The notes: a model not told the origin generated them from the letters alone. DNA of 64,000 bases from Paraspadella gotoi (GCA_051294375.1 CM119266.1:62001-126000), one strand, 5' to 3'; positions 12,185 through 25,145 are shown, counted from the first letter of the stretch. Program-made: numbers and translations.

Positions 12185-12400
12185 AACGATGACTCCATCA
12201 ATGACGTCAACAACGTCGACCAACTCGTTGGTCGTCTTGCAACGGCGACTCCGGTCGACGTCCGCCAAATTAATTAACGAGAATAGATGATGGATTCCGA
12301 TCGGCCGCGGCAGGAGCAGCTGGACCCGGCGACCGTAGCAGCGGCTGCCGGCAGCAGCGTTGGTTGTTATTGTTATTTTCGATTCCAAATTTTTTTCGTC
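12185..12400 (+). promoter_or_regulatory. GC-rich islet with CRE palindrome and possible first coding exon
   Basis: Against AT-rich surroundings this patch has many CpG dinucleotides and a perfect CRE palindrome TGACGTCA near 12200, followed by 'cgtcgac' words. A frame opening at the ATG at 12287 reads M-M-D-S-D-R-P-R-Q-E-Q-L-D-P-A-T-V then an Ala/Ser run for ~25 codons with GC-rich third positions, before base composition falls abruptly near 12362. A host gene's first exon with a donor near the composition change is possible, but I see no clean GTAAGT-type donor and cannot identify a product. Confidence 0.25.
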
Positions 12401-12670
12401 GAATCGAATGAATTTCTTGAGATTGAAAAAATGGATTTATTGGGATTTGGAGATTGTGAGGAAGAGACACAGACGGCTTTCACTAGAATTTCTCTCTTTT
12501 CTTTTTTTTCTTCTTTTTTTATCCTTGCCTTTCTTCTCTTTTACTATCTCTCAGTCTTTGTTCTTTTTTTTTTTTCCTTCTGGTTTTTTCTTCATTTTTC
12601 TTGAACTTTCTTACTCACTTTCCTCGTTCTTTCTGATAATTACTTTTTATTCTTTCTTCATTTTTCTTTT

Positions 12671-12701
12671 CTCTCTCTCTCTCTCTCTCTCTTACTTTCC
12701 T

Positions 12702-12769
<68 letters not shown>

Positions 12770-12812
12770 GGTGAGCAAACTCAATTAAACGTCATCCAAG
12801 CGGGAGTCTCCC

Positions 12813-12866
<54 letters not shown>

Positions 12867-12912
12867 CTGTGTCTCTCTGTGTCTCTCTCTGTCTCTCTCT
12901 GTCTCTCTCTCC
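12671..12912. repeat. (CT)n microsatellite cluster
   Basis: Two (CT) tracts (~12671-12768 and ~12816-12912) with short interruptions. The second turns into 'ctctgtgtctctctgt' units. The open frames through them are Ser/Leu runs and are not considered coding. Confidence 0.9.
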
Positions 12913-12954
12913 TCCTCCCTCCCTCCCTTTCTCTCTTTCCCCACCTTCTGGTTT

Positions 12955-13012
12955 CAAGTCACGTGACCGTGGGCGCCTCTAATATTTAAAAAGGTTTCCC
13001 TCCGGCGCCCCG
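12955..13012 (+). promoter_or_regulatory. Promoter-like patch: E-box and TATA-like box
   Basis: 'gtcacgtgac' is a palindromic E-box (CACGTG). About 20 bp later is 'aatatttaaaaagg', a TATA-like word, followed by GC-rich 'ccggcgccccgggg'. The order and spacing look like a core promoter, but no downstream gene was recognised: the following 300 bp are purine-rich, then comes the 79-bp array. Confidence 0.2.
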
Positions 13013-13336
13013 GGGTAAAACTAAAAGGAGGAGGAGGAGAGAGAAAAAGAAGGAGAGAGAAGAAGAGGAAAGTCGAAGAAGAAGGAGAAGGAGAAAAAGA
13101 AAGAGGAATAAGGGAATTTCAAAAACTCAAAAAAACGTTTTAAACATTTATAATTGGGTAAATATAGTTTGGTAGAAGCATAAAGGACATCGTTGAGCGA
13201 TAGAATATAAATGAATTGACATTGAAACGAACGAACAACATAAATAATTTCAATTCCCCGACTGAAGAAAAAACATACCTAAGTGCCATGTCCGCCATGT
13301 CGCCATGTCATGTTCAATCCTGTCTGAGTCGTCGTC

Positions 13337-14045
13337 CACAAAGAATGTTTTGCTTTAATGTCACAACTAATTAAGAACAATGTTTTTAATTTTAAACTCA
13401 AAATTCTTTGACTTTAATAAAGAATGTTTTGCCTTAAAGTCACAACTAATTAAGAACAATGTTTTTAATTTTAAACTGAAAATTCTTTGACTTTAATAAA
13501 GAATGTTTTGCTTTAATGTCACAACTAATTAAGAACAATGTTTTAATTTTAACTCAAATTCTTTGACTTTAATAAAGAATGTTTTGCCTTAATGTCACAA
13601 CTAATTAAAGAACAATGTTTTAATTTTAAACTCAAATTCTTTGACTTTAATAAAGAATGTTTTGCCTTAATGTCACATTTAATTAAGAACAATGTTTTTA
13701 ATTTTAAACTCAAAATTCTTTGACTTTGATAAAGAATGTTTTGCCTTAATGTCACAACTAATTAAGAACAATGTTTTTAATTTTAAACTCAAATTCTTTG
13801 ACTTTAATAAAGAATGTTTTGCCTTAATGTCACAACTAATTAAGAACAATGTTTTAATTTTAACCCAAAATTCTTTGACTTTAATAAGAATGTTTTGCCT
13901 TAATGTCACAAACTAATTAAGAACAATGTTTTTAATTTAAACTCAAAATTCTTTGACTTTAATAAAGAATGTTTTGCCTTAATGTCACAACTAATTAAGA
14001 ACAATGTTTTTAATTTAAACTCAAAATTCTTTGACTTTAATAAAA
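13337..14045 (+). repeat. Tandem array of ~79-bp units, about 9 copies
   Basis: Each unit runs 'aaagaatgttttgcctta', 'atgtcacaactaattaagaa', 'caatgtttttaattttaaac' and ends 'tcaaaattctttgacttt'. Copies differ by single substitutions and 1-bp indels. The unit also contains a weak internal dyad (aacattgttc / aagaatgtt). Open frames on either strand are repeats of the unit and shift between copies. It is a minisatellite with no sign of coding. Confidence 0.95.
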
Positions 14046-14764
14046 AATTATACAAAAAGCGAGAAAGTCCATGATTAGAATTCGTCGCTAGATTCGTTTT
14101 CCCTTTCGGTCGATTAGCCTTCGGTCCCATTTTAATAACAGCTCATAAAGTTTATCTGTTTCGTCGCCGCTTTTTATTTTCTCCTCTTTTTTTTTGCCAC
14201 ATTTTCCGAAATCGCCCCATTCTCACTGTCATCGAAATAACCGTAAATCGAAAAAATTATAATAATTACATTTTCAGATAGCTTAACGCGTGTTATTCTT
14301 GGAAATTGTAATGGTTCTGTTTGTAATTTTTTAATACTTCCAAAAAGTACAAATATGTTTCATCTTATTTTTTACGGTTCCTATTTACGTTATCCAATTT
14401 TTTTGCCTCTCAAATTCGGTAACACGAAAGTTTAAAGAGAAAATTTGATTTAATCAGTTAAGTGAGGAATTTTAAATACTAACATACGTTTAATTACTAA
14501 ATTTTATTAAATAATTAACTATCAACCGAAAAAGGTTTAGATTTCTTATAAATTTATGAGTAAAGGCTAAAGAGGTAACAGAAAAGAAATTCAATAAAAA
14601 GTTTTTAAATTTTTTTTTACCCAAAATGTATTAATTTTTTTTTCTATAACAATTCTAGGCGAGAATCTCGCTTAAAATAAATTCAACATTTTTCTATTTG
14701 TGATAATCCTTTTTGTTTGAATAGATAGAGAAAAAACGAAATTTTTTTCGCGATTAACATTTAT
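14046..14764. other. AT-rich non-coding stretch
   Basis: I see no gene, tRNA or clear repeat structure here. It separates the 79-bp array from the Helentron-like element at 14765. Confidence 0.5.
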
Positions 14765-15526
14765 TTTTTAGTCGGATCTGCTTTCAGCAGATCCGACTCT
14801 ATAATTCACTTTGTCGGTCCGTCGGTCCGCCCCCTCAATCTTGTCGGGCATTCACTTATATCATGTCAGAATATCGAATTATGATAAATTATGCAAAAAA
14901 AAACGATGTCCGTCCGTCCGTCCGTCGTCCGTCCGTCCGTCCGTCCACCTTAGCAAAAAACACCAATTACTCGTGATTGGATGGATGGATTGAATGAAAT
15001 TTTATGTGTGGGTAGGGAAGTGTATGATTGAGCTAGGATATGAAGTTTGATGGAATCGTCCGAGTGGAAATGAGTTTAAATGGAAAAAACAAAAAATATT
15101 TCACTATTTGAACACCAATTACTCATGAGTGGATGGGCGATTGACTTGAAATTTTGTATTTGGGTAGAAAGTGTGTGATTAAACTGGGAATAAAGTTTCG
15201 TTTGAGTGGAAATGAGTTTAAATGGAAAAAACAAAGAACCTGTTTCACTAATTAATTATGCTTCTTTTTCTTTTTATTTTAAATGTAAATGCAAGATGTA
15301 TTAATTAATCAAATAATTAATAATCACTTAATTAATCAATCAAAACAAACATTTTGGATCAAATTAATTGCATAATTACATAATTAATTAAATACTTAAC
15401 TTGAATAAATTAATTATTAATAAATTAAATAATTAATTATTATTATTAATTAATTAATTAATTAATTAATTACCGATAATGATTGTGGGCAGATCCGACA
15501 TTGTTTGCTCAAACTTGTTTATGTAA
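14765..15526 (+). mobile_element. Compact Helentron-like non-autonomous element
   Basis: The 5' end has a perfect hairpin: 13-bp arms agtcggatctgct / agcagatccgact with a 3-base loop (14771-14799). Then follow a conserved ~100 bp, a GTCC microsatellite (~14905-14945), two or three diverged ~100-150 bp blocks, a TTAA-rich tract, and a 3' end 'ggcagatccgacattgtttgctcaaacttgtt'. That 3' end repeats GCAGATCCGAC in inverse orientation to the 5' hairpin and adds a small terminal hairpin GTTTG-CT-CAAAC. Sub-terminal inverted repeats, a GTCY-type microsatellite, central tandem repeats and a short 3' hairpin together are the known plan of Helentron-associated elements such as DINE-1, MINE and pearl. 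The assignment is inferred from this architecture, not from sequence identity. Confidence 0.6.
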
Positions 15527-15527
15527 T

Positions 15528-15565
15528 GGACAAGTTTCGACTCCTAGTTTTTGAGTCTTCATCAG
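15528..15565 (-). ncRNA. Hammerhead-like core (candidate), diverged
   Basis: On the minus strand the order is CTGATGA, stem GACTC/GAGTC, then GAAACTTGTCC. It has the same layout as 2095-2130, including one extra A before stem II. It lies right at the 3' end of the Helentron-like element and at the head of the GA-rich element that begins copy C. Confidence 0.28.
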
Positions 15566-15635
15566 CATTGAAAAAGACACTTTCACAAACTTTTTTTATA
15601 TTGGTTTAAGGAGAGAGAGAGAAGAGGGAGATATT

Positions 15636-15698
<63 letters not shown>

Positions 15699-15816
15699 AA
15701 GTGAGAGAGTTTCCAACAAAGAAATTGAGTAAAGAAAAGTGGTCAGATGTTAGGACAGATGAAAGTGAGGGAGGAAGGAGAGTGAGTGAATTTGAGATTG
15801 GTGAAAAGAAAGAGAG

Positions 15817-15864
<48 letters not shown>
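15636..15864. repeat. (GA)n microsatellites
   Basis: Two pure (GA) tracts, ~15636-15694 and ~15807-15864, flank 'gtggtcagatgttaggacag', a word shared by other palindromic elements. Confidence 0.9.
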
Positions 15865-15866
<2 letters not shown>

Positions 15867-16404
15867 ACAATACATTTGGCAATGTACAACAGTGAATAAA
15901 AGTGAAAAACTAAAGTAACATAAGTTAATAAATAAATAAATGTTTGTGAGAATTTGGTTTAATAGTAAGAATGAAATATGAAATATGAATGAAAGAATAA
16001 GTTGTGAGGGATAGCTAAGGTAAGTTTTAAGAGAAAAATAAGATGAGAAAGAGCTCAAAATGAGCTGGCCCCCCCCCCTGGCCGGGCAAATGAGGGTCAT
16101 TACCGATGTGCTAGGTTCATTGGCCTGTAATGGGCTGAAAGGATATTGTGGTGGAGTGGGATTGGTTCGGGTTTGGCAAAGATCCGGCTGGAAAAATGCC
16201 AAATGCCACTCGTATATCTCTCTGGCCTGATACGCCTGCCGAGAGCCTATCTATCTATTCCTCTAAACATTTTTCTAACAGAGATTTCCGTTCGAATCTG
16301 ACTGCCCAACTTCACAAACGAGCTGCAAGAAATTTTGGTAGAAAACAGTTGTAAAAACACACGATTCCGACAGCTTTGCATCTCAAGAGCTCGTTCCTTT
16401 TTTC

Positions 16405-16743
16405 TTGTGGCATTTGATAAAGATTTTACTATCAGACAAGCCAGGGGAAATGGACTACTCGTCTCCGGAGGATTTTCAACCTCGTTTTACTATAGAAATG
16501 AAGGAAAATTTCACTTTTTTAAAATTATTAACGGGATTAGGGTATATTGGCATTATTAATGACACTTCAATGAGATTCCGAAAGCCTTTTGTCCCAAGAG
16601 CTCGTTCTATTTTTATTTTTATTATTGACGAATTTTTTCATATTAAACCAACATGTAAAGTGAATTGGTCCAGTTTTCATCTCGAAATTTTATTTAAAAA
16701 GAAATTAAAAGGAAGGTTGAGAGAAAAAACTGATTTTACCTAA
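16405..16743 (+). CDS. Unrecognised 112-codon frame in copy C only
   Basis: This is an open frame without low-complexity content, opening M-W-H-L-I-K-I-L-L and continuing through a hydrophobic patch (R-S-I-F-I-F-I-I-D-E-F-F) to a basic tail (K-K-K-L-K-G-R-L-R). I do not recognise a domain. In copy B (8505-8850) the same DNA carries indels that close the frame, so either it is not coding or copy B is decayed or mis-sequenced. It could be a fragment of a retroelement protein. Confidence 0.15.
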   Translation: MWHLIKILLSDKPGEMDYSSPEDFQPRFTIEMKENFTFLKLLTGLGYIGIINDTSMRFRKPFVPRARSIFIFIIDEFFHIKPTCKVNWSSFHLEILFKKKLKGRLREKTDFT

Positions 16744-17981
16744 TATCTTTTGAAGGAACAAAGATAAAGGGATGGCAATAGTACCAAAATGAAGCTATAA
16801 TTATCGGGCACATACAAGATATAATTTGAGAATTACTTTTGCTGAACCTTACAGGGGGAGTGTCAAACTAAGTCAAAATTATAATGAATTTTAAAACTAA
16901 TGACACCCCATAAGAATAAATGAAAATTAAATTCTTTTTAAGACGCAGAGACAGATCACGCTTAATTTCATGTGCACGAAAAAAAAATATCGTCATGGAA
17001 TTTACTTTGTCTGACCATTTGTATTTCCTGGACAGTTATGCTGGAAAATACATGCAAATTAAGCAAATTAAGCGTGATCTGTCTCTGAAAGAAAGAAAAA
17101 GGCTAAATTGTACTCTAGTAAAAATTTAAAGTTTTTTGGATAAAGAAAATGTAAATTTTTTGTCATTTAAATATTTGCTTGTCTGATTTTACAAGCATGC
17201 TTACAAAATTCTACAAATATTATTCACAGCCTAAGTATTTATCCTTCTTTTCCACCAGCAAAAAGTAAACATTATCTTATTTTAGAGAACAGGGATGTTT
17301 ACTGAAAGGAGCTGGAAGACATTCAACTTCTTCACTTTGATGTTATTTTTCAATAATAAAATAGGCAAATTTTTTAATTATTTAACTCTAGATATTACAC
17401 TTTCATAATATCCCAATGTTAATGTAATTTATTATAGTTTTTTATCCAGAAATCATAAAATAACAGAAGGTTGTGGATTCCCTTCGCTCGTTTAAAAAAA
17501 AATTAACTTGCGGAATTAAAGTTTGTAAGAGGAAGTCAGAATCGGCGAAAATCTTAAAAGGCGAGAATGTTGAAAAAAGGGAGAGGAATTTTGGTTGTTT
17601 TTGGTCGATTTCTTCTAAACCCACAGGTCAATTTAGACGTAACTTAAGATTTACATTATTCCAGTCATTCTCTATCCAAAAATATAAAATTATTATGAAA
17701 AAAGGTTTGAGATCGACAATCGGCATTTAGTTCTAACAATTCAGATTGAACTTAAATTTTAAAAAGGTTTGTTTCATCGTTGGTTCCATCGCCGTTCTTG
17801 GCTAATGGCCAAATGGTTTGTCTGATCATTTTCCCAATTCATTCCCAGATCTTTGCTCGATTTTTGATTGTAATAATCCTTTATTTTGATTGAGTAGGGT
17901 GATTAGTAAAACAGATTTGAGATTCAACACCCAATTTATTTGATTAACGGACGATTCTTTATAATATTTATATTTATAATT

Positions 17982-18889
17982 GAGGCAAAATGGTTTTTGT
18001 TTTACAACGAATTTTTTTTTTAATTTTTCTTAGAAAAAAAACAAAAAACGGAGATTTTAGTTGTGAATAGGAAATGAAATGGTCAGAGTGAGAGAGATTG
18101 AGAGAGAGGGAGACAGGGAGAGAGAAAATAATACATTTCAAATGTACAACAAATAAAGTTTTAAACTAAATAAACAGTTATTAACAATTAAATAAATAAA
18201 TAAGTTAGTGGAGGTGAAAATGAAATGTGAAAGTGAGAAAATACATTTAGTGTTAATAAAGTTAGAAATTAAGAGTTAGATAGAGCTCAAAGTGAGCTGG
18301 CCCCCCTTTGGACAAATGAGAGGCTCGGGCGATGGGGCTGGGTCATTGGCGTGTTAGTTGGTTGAGAGGACAATTGAACCGAACATGTTATTGTTGGGCT
18401 AGGGAGCTTCCTTGCGGAAAGATTCCAAGCGCTACTCGAATGTCTCTTTGGCCTGATACGCCTGCCAGCTGCCCTCTTCTCGCCTGCTGACGAGGTGGGC
18501 GGTTGTCAGTTCTTGCCGTTTTGCACAGGAGTGCTGGACTCCTCCCCCTCCTCCTGGAGCTCACTTTGAGCTCTATCTTAACTCTTAATTTCTAACTTTA
18601 TTAACACTAAATGTATTTTCTCACTTTCACATTTCATTTCACCTCCACTCAAACTTATTTATTTATTTAATTGTTAATAACTGATTATTTAGTTTAAAAC
18701 TTATTTGTTGTACATTTGAAATGTATTATTTTCTCTCTCCCTGTCTCCCTCTCTCTCTCTCTCTCAATCTCTCTCACTCTGACCATTTCATTTCCTATTC
18801 ACAACTAAAATCTCTATTTGTCCTCATTCTTAACCTGTCCTCACCACTTGACCACTATTCTTTTCTCACTCTGTGTTGGAAACTTTGCC

Positions 18890-18920
<31 letters not shown>

Positions 18921-19065
18921 CCTCTCTCCCTTCTTTCAGACAAAAACTGTCCAAAATTCACAAATTGTTTGACGCTGAAGAAGGCTTGCAACTAAAGCCG
19001 AAACATGTCCGTTTTTTTTTCTATGAAAAAAAAAATTCGTTGTAAAACAAAAACCATTTTGCCTC
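17982..19065. mobile_element. Large palindromic (foldback) element, copy C
   Basis: It has the same plan as 1101-2185: outer arms at ~17982-18020 and ~19025-19065, inner arms ~250 bp, a GC-richer centre, a (CT)n tract (18892-18930) and a hammerhead-like core at 18975-19010. It confirms that the structure in copy A is not an assembly accident. Confidence 0.75.
18975..19010 (+). ncRNA. Hammerhead-like core (candidate)
   Basis: It is identical to 2095-2130 in sequence and in its position within the element. Confidence 0.3.
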
Positions 19066-20103
19066 AATACATAGAACAACGAAAAGAAAGTTATTACCAA
19101 TATGTCCAATAAATAAAAAAATAAATAAATAAATAAATAAAAAAAAATAATTGAATATTACTTTCAGTCCTTGCTGTGAGAGAGAATTTAGTTGACCAAT
19201 CAGTTGAAAATTTTCCTTAAAAACAATATTTACTTCATAAATAGATCTTATCGAATTTGTGTAAAAAAAATATTTCCTAAAATCATTTTAACATTTACTC
19301 ATCAAGCGGAAGGTTGCGGAAGATCTCCCGAATAAATCAAGTGCGTTGTAATCTCAATTATCAAATTTAATAAGAATGGTCATGTTTCCGCATGTTTCCA
19401 TATGGATTCTTAGTTAATTTTTAAATACTCAGATACAGTAAAACATTTTTTAGGACAAATTTTAATTTAATCCACGCTAGATATTCAGTTGATGACTAAT
19501 ATTACAAAAAAATAAGGAAATGTATCATAAAGTACCTGGTTTATAGTGCGTCCGAAAAAAAGGAAAAACCTTTAGATGTCCTAAAGAACTAATTTTTGAA
19601 AACTGATATTTCATGAGAAGTTTCTTACTCCTTGATAGATTAAAGCATAAATATTATTGTATGATGCACTGCCCTTTTTCCGTCTTTAAACTCCAAATCG
19701 ATGATAGTGAATTGGTTAAAATGGAAAAAACAAAAAAATCTATTTCACTATTTGAACGCCAATCGCTCATGAGTGGACAGGGCAATTGACTTGAAATTTT
19801 GTATGATGGTAGGATAGTATTTGATTGAGCTGGATATAAAGTTTCGATGGAATCTTTCGAGTGGAAATGAGTTAAAATGGAAAAAACAAAAGTCATATTT
19901 TTTTATTTAAATTTACTCATAATTATTATGTTTATTAAAAATTGGATAAATAAATTAAAATGGAATTTTGTGTGTGGGTAGGAAAGTATGTGATAAAGCT
20001 GGATATAAATTTTTTGATGGAATCGTAGGAGTGGAAAAGAGTTTAAATTAGAAAACCAAAAGACACATTTATTTGAATTTTGAAAGTTTCTCTCTCTCTA
20101 TCT

Positions 20104-20104
20104 C

Positions 20105-20164
<60 letters not shown>

Positions 20165-20525
20165 GATGATTGATTGATGGACCAAATTATGCCAATTGAC
20201 AAAAATATGCCAGTTGACCAAATTCTGAAAGTTGACTAAATTATGCCAGTTGATCAAATTATGCCAGTTGACAAAATTCAGCAAGTTGACCAAAATATGC
20301 CTGTTGACAAATTATGCAGTTGACCAAATTATGCCAGTTGACCAAATTATGCCAGTTGATAAAATTATGCCAGTTGACCAAATTATGCCAGTTGACCAAA
20401 TTATGCCGGTTGACCAAATTATGTTAATTTACCAAATTATGTCAGTTGACCAAATTATGTCAGTTGACCAAATTATGCCAGTTGACCAAATAATGCAAGA
20501 TGATTAAATTATGCAAGTTGACCAA
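20104..20525 (+). repeat. GATT microsatellite plus 18-bp minisatellite, copy C
   Basis: (GATT)n at ~20104-20180 is followed by about 18 monomers of the 18-bp unit, then the 3' word 'ggcagatccgacattgtttg' at ~20556. Confidence 0.9.
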
Positions 20526-21399
20526 CGTTAGCTTATTACCACTTTAATTATGGTAGGCAGATCCGACATTGTTTGGGTTTCGCATACAATCAGTGTCTTT
20601 TAGACAACGAAATCTGAACTTCAATAATTACCACATTTCTTGATCTCATTGGTTAGTACGAAGCTTTCTTCATTTAAAAAAACGGTCGTCTCAAGTTATC
20701 TCCTTCTTATCAGTGAGAACTTCCCATGTAAATTTCTATGAGTTAAAAATACGGTAAGACATGATTTCTTCAATGCTTGTCAATCTAATCTCATTAACTG
20801 CTTAATTTTAGAAATAAGTATGTTTGAATTTTTATGGAACAGATAATTTTTAAAGATCGAATTCCTATATAAGAATCCTCATGTCTTTTACTTACACAAA
20901 AGATTTTAGGTAAGACGCCACATTATCTGATACAATTTTTTTTCCTTCATACGCTTTTCGCTGATATTTTTCTTCACCTCTTTTCTTCTCTTACTTTATA
21001 TTTTTCCTCTTCCTCTTTCCTCACCTTACTTCTACGCGGTCAGCCTTACCATTTTCTTTGGCCCCTACCTTTTTCTGCCACTCATGCACTTTCCTCACCT
21101 TTTTTTTCTCAATTTCATTCTTTCCCTTTCTTTTCCCCTCTTTTTCTTTCCATTTTTTCTCTTTTTTCTTACCTTACAATTAATTTACTATTTTTTCCCC
21201 ATTTGCCTTGGTTTCTTTGCCTTTCACCCTCTCTTTCATTCTCTCCACTTCTCCTTTTCTTGTTTTCCCTTTCCTATTTCCTCTCACTACGTTTACATTG
21301 AGTCAAATCAAAGAAAATATTTAAAATGCATTATAAGAAAGAAAATGAACGGTAGCGCATGATTTTTCTTTTAATTTTCGTTGCCAAGCAAATTTAGTA

Positions 21400-21458
21400 A
21401 ATCGACAGATTTTGCGGAAAGATATTTTCCGCAAAATTTTCCGCAAAATCTGTCGATT
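21400..21458. repeat. Foldback with 21-bp perfect arms
   Basis: 'aatcgacagattttgcggaaa' pairs with the sequence ending 'tctgtcgatt', around a short loop that itself contains 'ttttccgcaaaa'. The arms look like abutted transposon ends. The copy A version (~4508-4570) has extra bases that weaken the stem. Confidence 0.7.
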
Positions 21459-22873
21459 CTGAGAAAAAACAAGTCCTGATGCTTTCCATTGGGTTAAAAG
21501 GATGCGGTTTTTTTTAATTAATCAAGGTGAGTATGTACCTCATCTTTTAAAACTAATAAATGAGTTGAAAATATTCTCTTAATCAAAAATAAATGCAAGT
21601 CACAAAAAGTCACAAATTAAGAGACGTCTTTAAAAATTATTTGTGGCTAAACCAAAAAAGTTTTTTTGATAATTTTATAGGTGTTAAAAGCTTATTCAAT
21701 AGGCTATATTTTCTGTTAATTTCAACCAATTTGATTTATTTTTGTTTAACAAATTATGATAAAGACTGAAACTCCAACTTTTTGACTTGTTAACTTTAGA
21801 ATTAATTCATAGGCAAACTATAAATGATTTAAGCTAATAAATTTACCCAGAGGTAAAGAAGATAAGAAAGAACGGATTTCCAAAGTAAAAAATTTTTCTC
21901 AACTTTCCTTGGCATTCAAATCATAAGTCGTAAGTAAAAATGGACAAAAATGGACATAATTTTTTTAGCTAAAAGTTGCCAAAATGGTACTATTTTATTA
22001 TTAGAAACGGGAGGAGATGTTTCTAACCAATCCTTCGTTCGGCCTAATTTGTGTTGTGGTACAAAGTTAATCAACATTGTATGTAACAACTGAACAATAG
22101 TGGAAAGAGTCGTTTTTTTCCTAAATGCAACGTTTGTACGCGGAACCTTTGCTCAAACTTGTTTTCTTGATAATTTAAAGTTCCTAACCTTATTTTGCCT
22201 TTCCCACTTGCATATTGGCAACCAATTCTTAAAAAATATTGTCATCAGGAGAAAGCGCTTAGCATTATAAAGAAAGCGTACTTCATACTAGAGTAGCTAA
22301 TTTATAGCTTTACTTACCGTGAAATTGTGTATCACCGCTACAAATTTCGAAAATAGTAGTTTCAAACTTTTAAAATCAAAGGCTGAGGACTAAAGTCAAA
22401 TATCAAAATATTTTTACAGTGACTCTTAATATAAGAAGGAATGTGTTCCATCTTCCTTCCCCCCCAATCTATGTGATGTTACCGTGACTCATTTATTTAT
22501 AGATTTATTGATTTTCTTTCTTTTCAAACTGCAGGGCGCGGCGTGGAGCGGCGCGGCGCTGCAGCCTGAAAAATCATGAAAAGGGAGAAAACGAGCGAGA
22601 GAAATATGCCTAACGACGCCTCGAGTCTGTTAAAGACTGTGATTTCAGACTAATCATTTGACAATAAACAAATCATTGTTTATTTAACGTAGAATCAATA
22701 CTAATAATCTTAAAACTGGGATTTACTTACTAAGATTTGGTTAGATTAAAAAAGATAAATTCTCGACGTCACATCGACATTTTTTTTCCTCTCCAAAGGA
22801 CGAGTGAAATTTTTCAATTTCTCGAGAAATTAGTTTATGAATTTTGGGCTCGATAAAGGGCGCCCCTCTATGC

Positions 22874-23319
<446 letters not shown>

Positions 23320-23634
23320 GGGGGGAGACGGACAAAGAGACAGAAAAAAAGATAGGCAGAGAGAGAAGGACGTCCTGAAAAATAAACACAAAGAGGAAGA
23401 TAGATAAAAAAAAAAAATCTTAAAAGAATAGGATCGAGCCTACCTTCAATGATAACCAAATATTGATGCGATGATAACCAAAGGATTGATGCGATGATAG
23501 TCATTCATTGATGTGATAATAATCATTTATTGATACTATGATAGTCATTCATTGATGCGACGATAGTCATTCATTGACGCAATGAATCAATCATCATAAA
23601 TAAAACAAACAAATGCGTGTATGAGTGAAAGAGT

Positions 23635-23666
<32 letters not shown>

Positions 23667-24452
23667 AAGAAAGAGAGAGAGAAAGAAAGAGAATAAATCC
23701 ACGAAAATCTCGGATGTAAATTTGGGATTTTGCATTGAGAAAAAAGCGCAGAATAAATGGCGATAATAAAAGTTTTTAAAAGGAAAAAAATAATCAAAAT
23801 TTTTGATAAAACGATCACGCAAGAGAACGTACAGAGAGAGGGAGAGAGACAGAGAGAGAGAGAGAGACAGAGAGAGACATACAGAGATAGAGAGAGAAAG
23901 AGAAAGAGAGGCAGCGGTACAGTCACTGCAGAGCCTAAACTCGTTATTAAAGGGTTCAGAAGAGGCAGCAACTGACAAAAATAGGAAAAAATAAGTATAT
24001 ATAATTTAAAGAAATAAAAGAAAGGAAAAAATTACAATTGTTTACAATTGGAAATTGTTACAATTTTTTCCAATCATAGCTTGTAAAAGATTTTATTTTT
24101 ATTTTTATTAAAATTAAGATTTAGCTTCTCATTTAAAAGGTCTTTTGATTTCACATGTTTTTAATGATTTTTTTATGAATTTCATCAACAATAATATTTA
24201 CTGCAATATGTAAATTAGATTAAAGCATTTCTATATAATAATTTGGATATTAATTTGAGTACTACAATCTCATTTGCATATTGCAGTAAATCATAATGAA
24301 GTGGAAATTCAAACAAAAAATACTTTAATCAAAATGTAAAATGAAAATTTCAAAGCTATTTCAAGATGAGAAGCCATATCTAAATTTTTAACTTACTATG
24401 GGGATGAGCATCGTTTCTAAACTACTCATTGTTTTATATCAAATTTGGTAGC

Positions 24453-24700
24453 GTTCGATAGACAATTACAAACATTATCTGCATGCATAATTTCATCATA
24501 ATCCGACAATCTGTTCAAAAGTAATCGCCAAAAAGCAATCGCAAAAATCGCTCTTCAAACCGATCAACTTTCGCTTAAAATCGAGCTCGTTTTGATCCAA
24601 CAAAGATTAGTACTATGCGTAGTACTAAGCTTTAGAACCGGCGCACAGTGAGATCCTGGGCCTGAAGTTTTCAGAAAAATCCCGCTCAATTAAAAATATT
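24453..24700. other. Low-copy spacer after copy C
   Basis: Mixed-composition sequence with a small dyad 'tagtactatgcgtagtacta' near 24609. No gene was recognised. Confidence 0.4.
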
Positions 24701-24853
24701 TTTTTATTATATATTAATTATAAGAATAATTTTTTAAAATTTTATTTGAATATTAAAATAATTAAAAAGTAATTTTGTATAATTTTAAATAAATAAAATA
24801 AAATTATTTTATAATAAAATATATATTATTATTAGATTATATAATAATAATAA

Positions 24854-24924
<71 letters not shown>

Positions 24925-24986
24925 TAATTATAATTAAAAAAATAAAATTAAAAAATAAAATATTTATATTTTATTTATTATTATTG

Positions 24987-25049
<63 letters not shown>

Positions 25050-25145
25050 AATAAAAATATTAAATTTTTTTATTTATTATATTTAATATAATTATTATAT
25101 TTTATTACAATTAAAATTTTATTTTAATCTTATATTTTTTAATTA
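24700..25145. repeat. Extreme AT-rich hairpin with (AAT)n facing (ATT)n
   Basis: A run of AAT/ATA units at ~24842-24920 is followed, after an AT-only centre, by a run of ATT units at ~24978-25047. The two runs are complementary and could form a stem of 70 bp or more. The flanks are nearly GC-free. Confidence 0.85.

Noticed and set aside
13549-14130. Overlapping frames on both strands in the 79-bp array
   Set aside because: They follow the repeat unit, restart in different frames and lack any domain.
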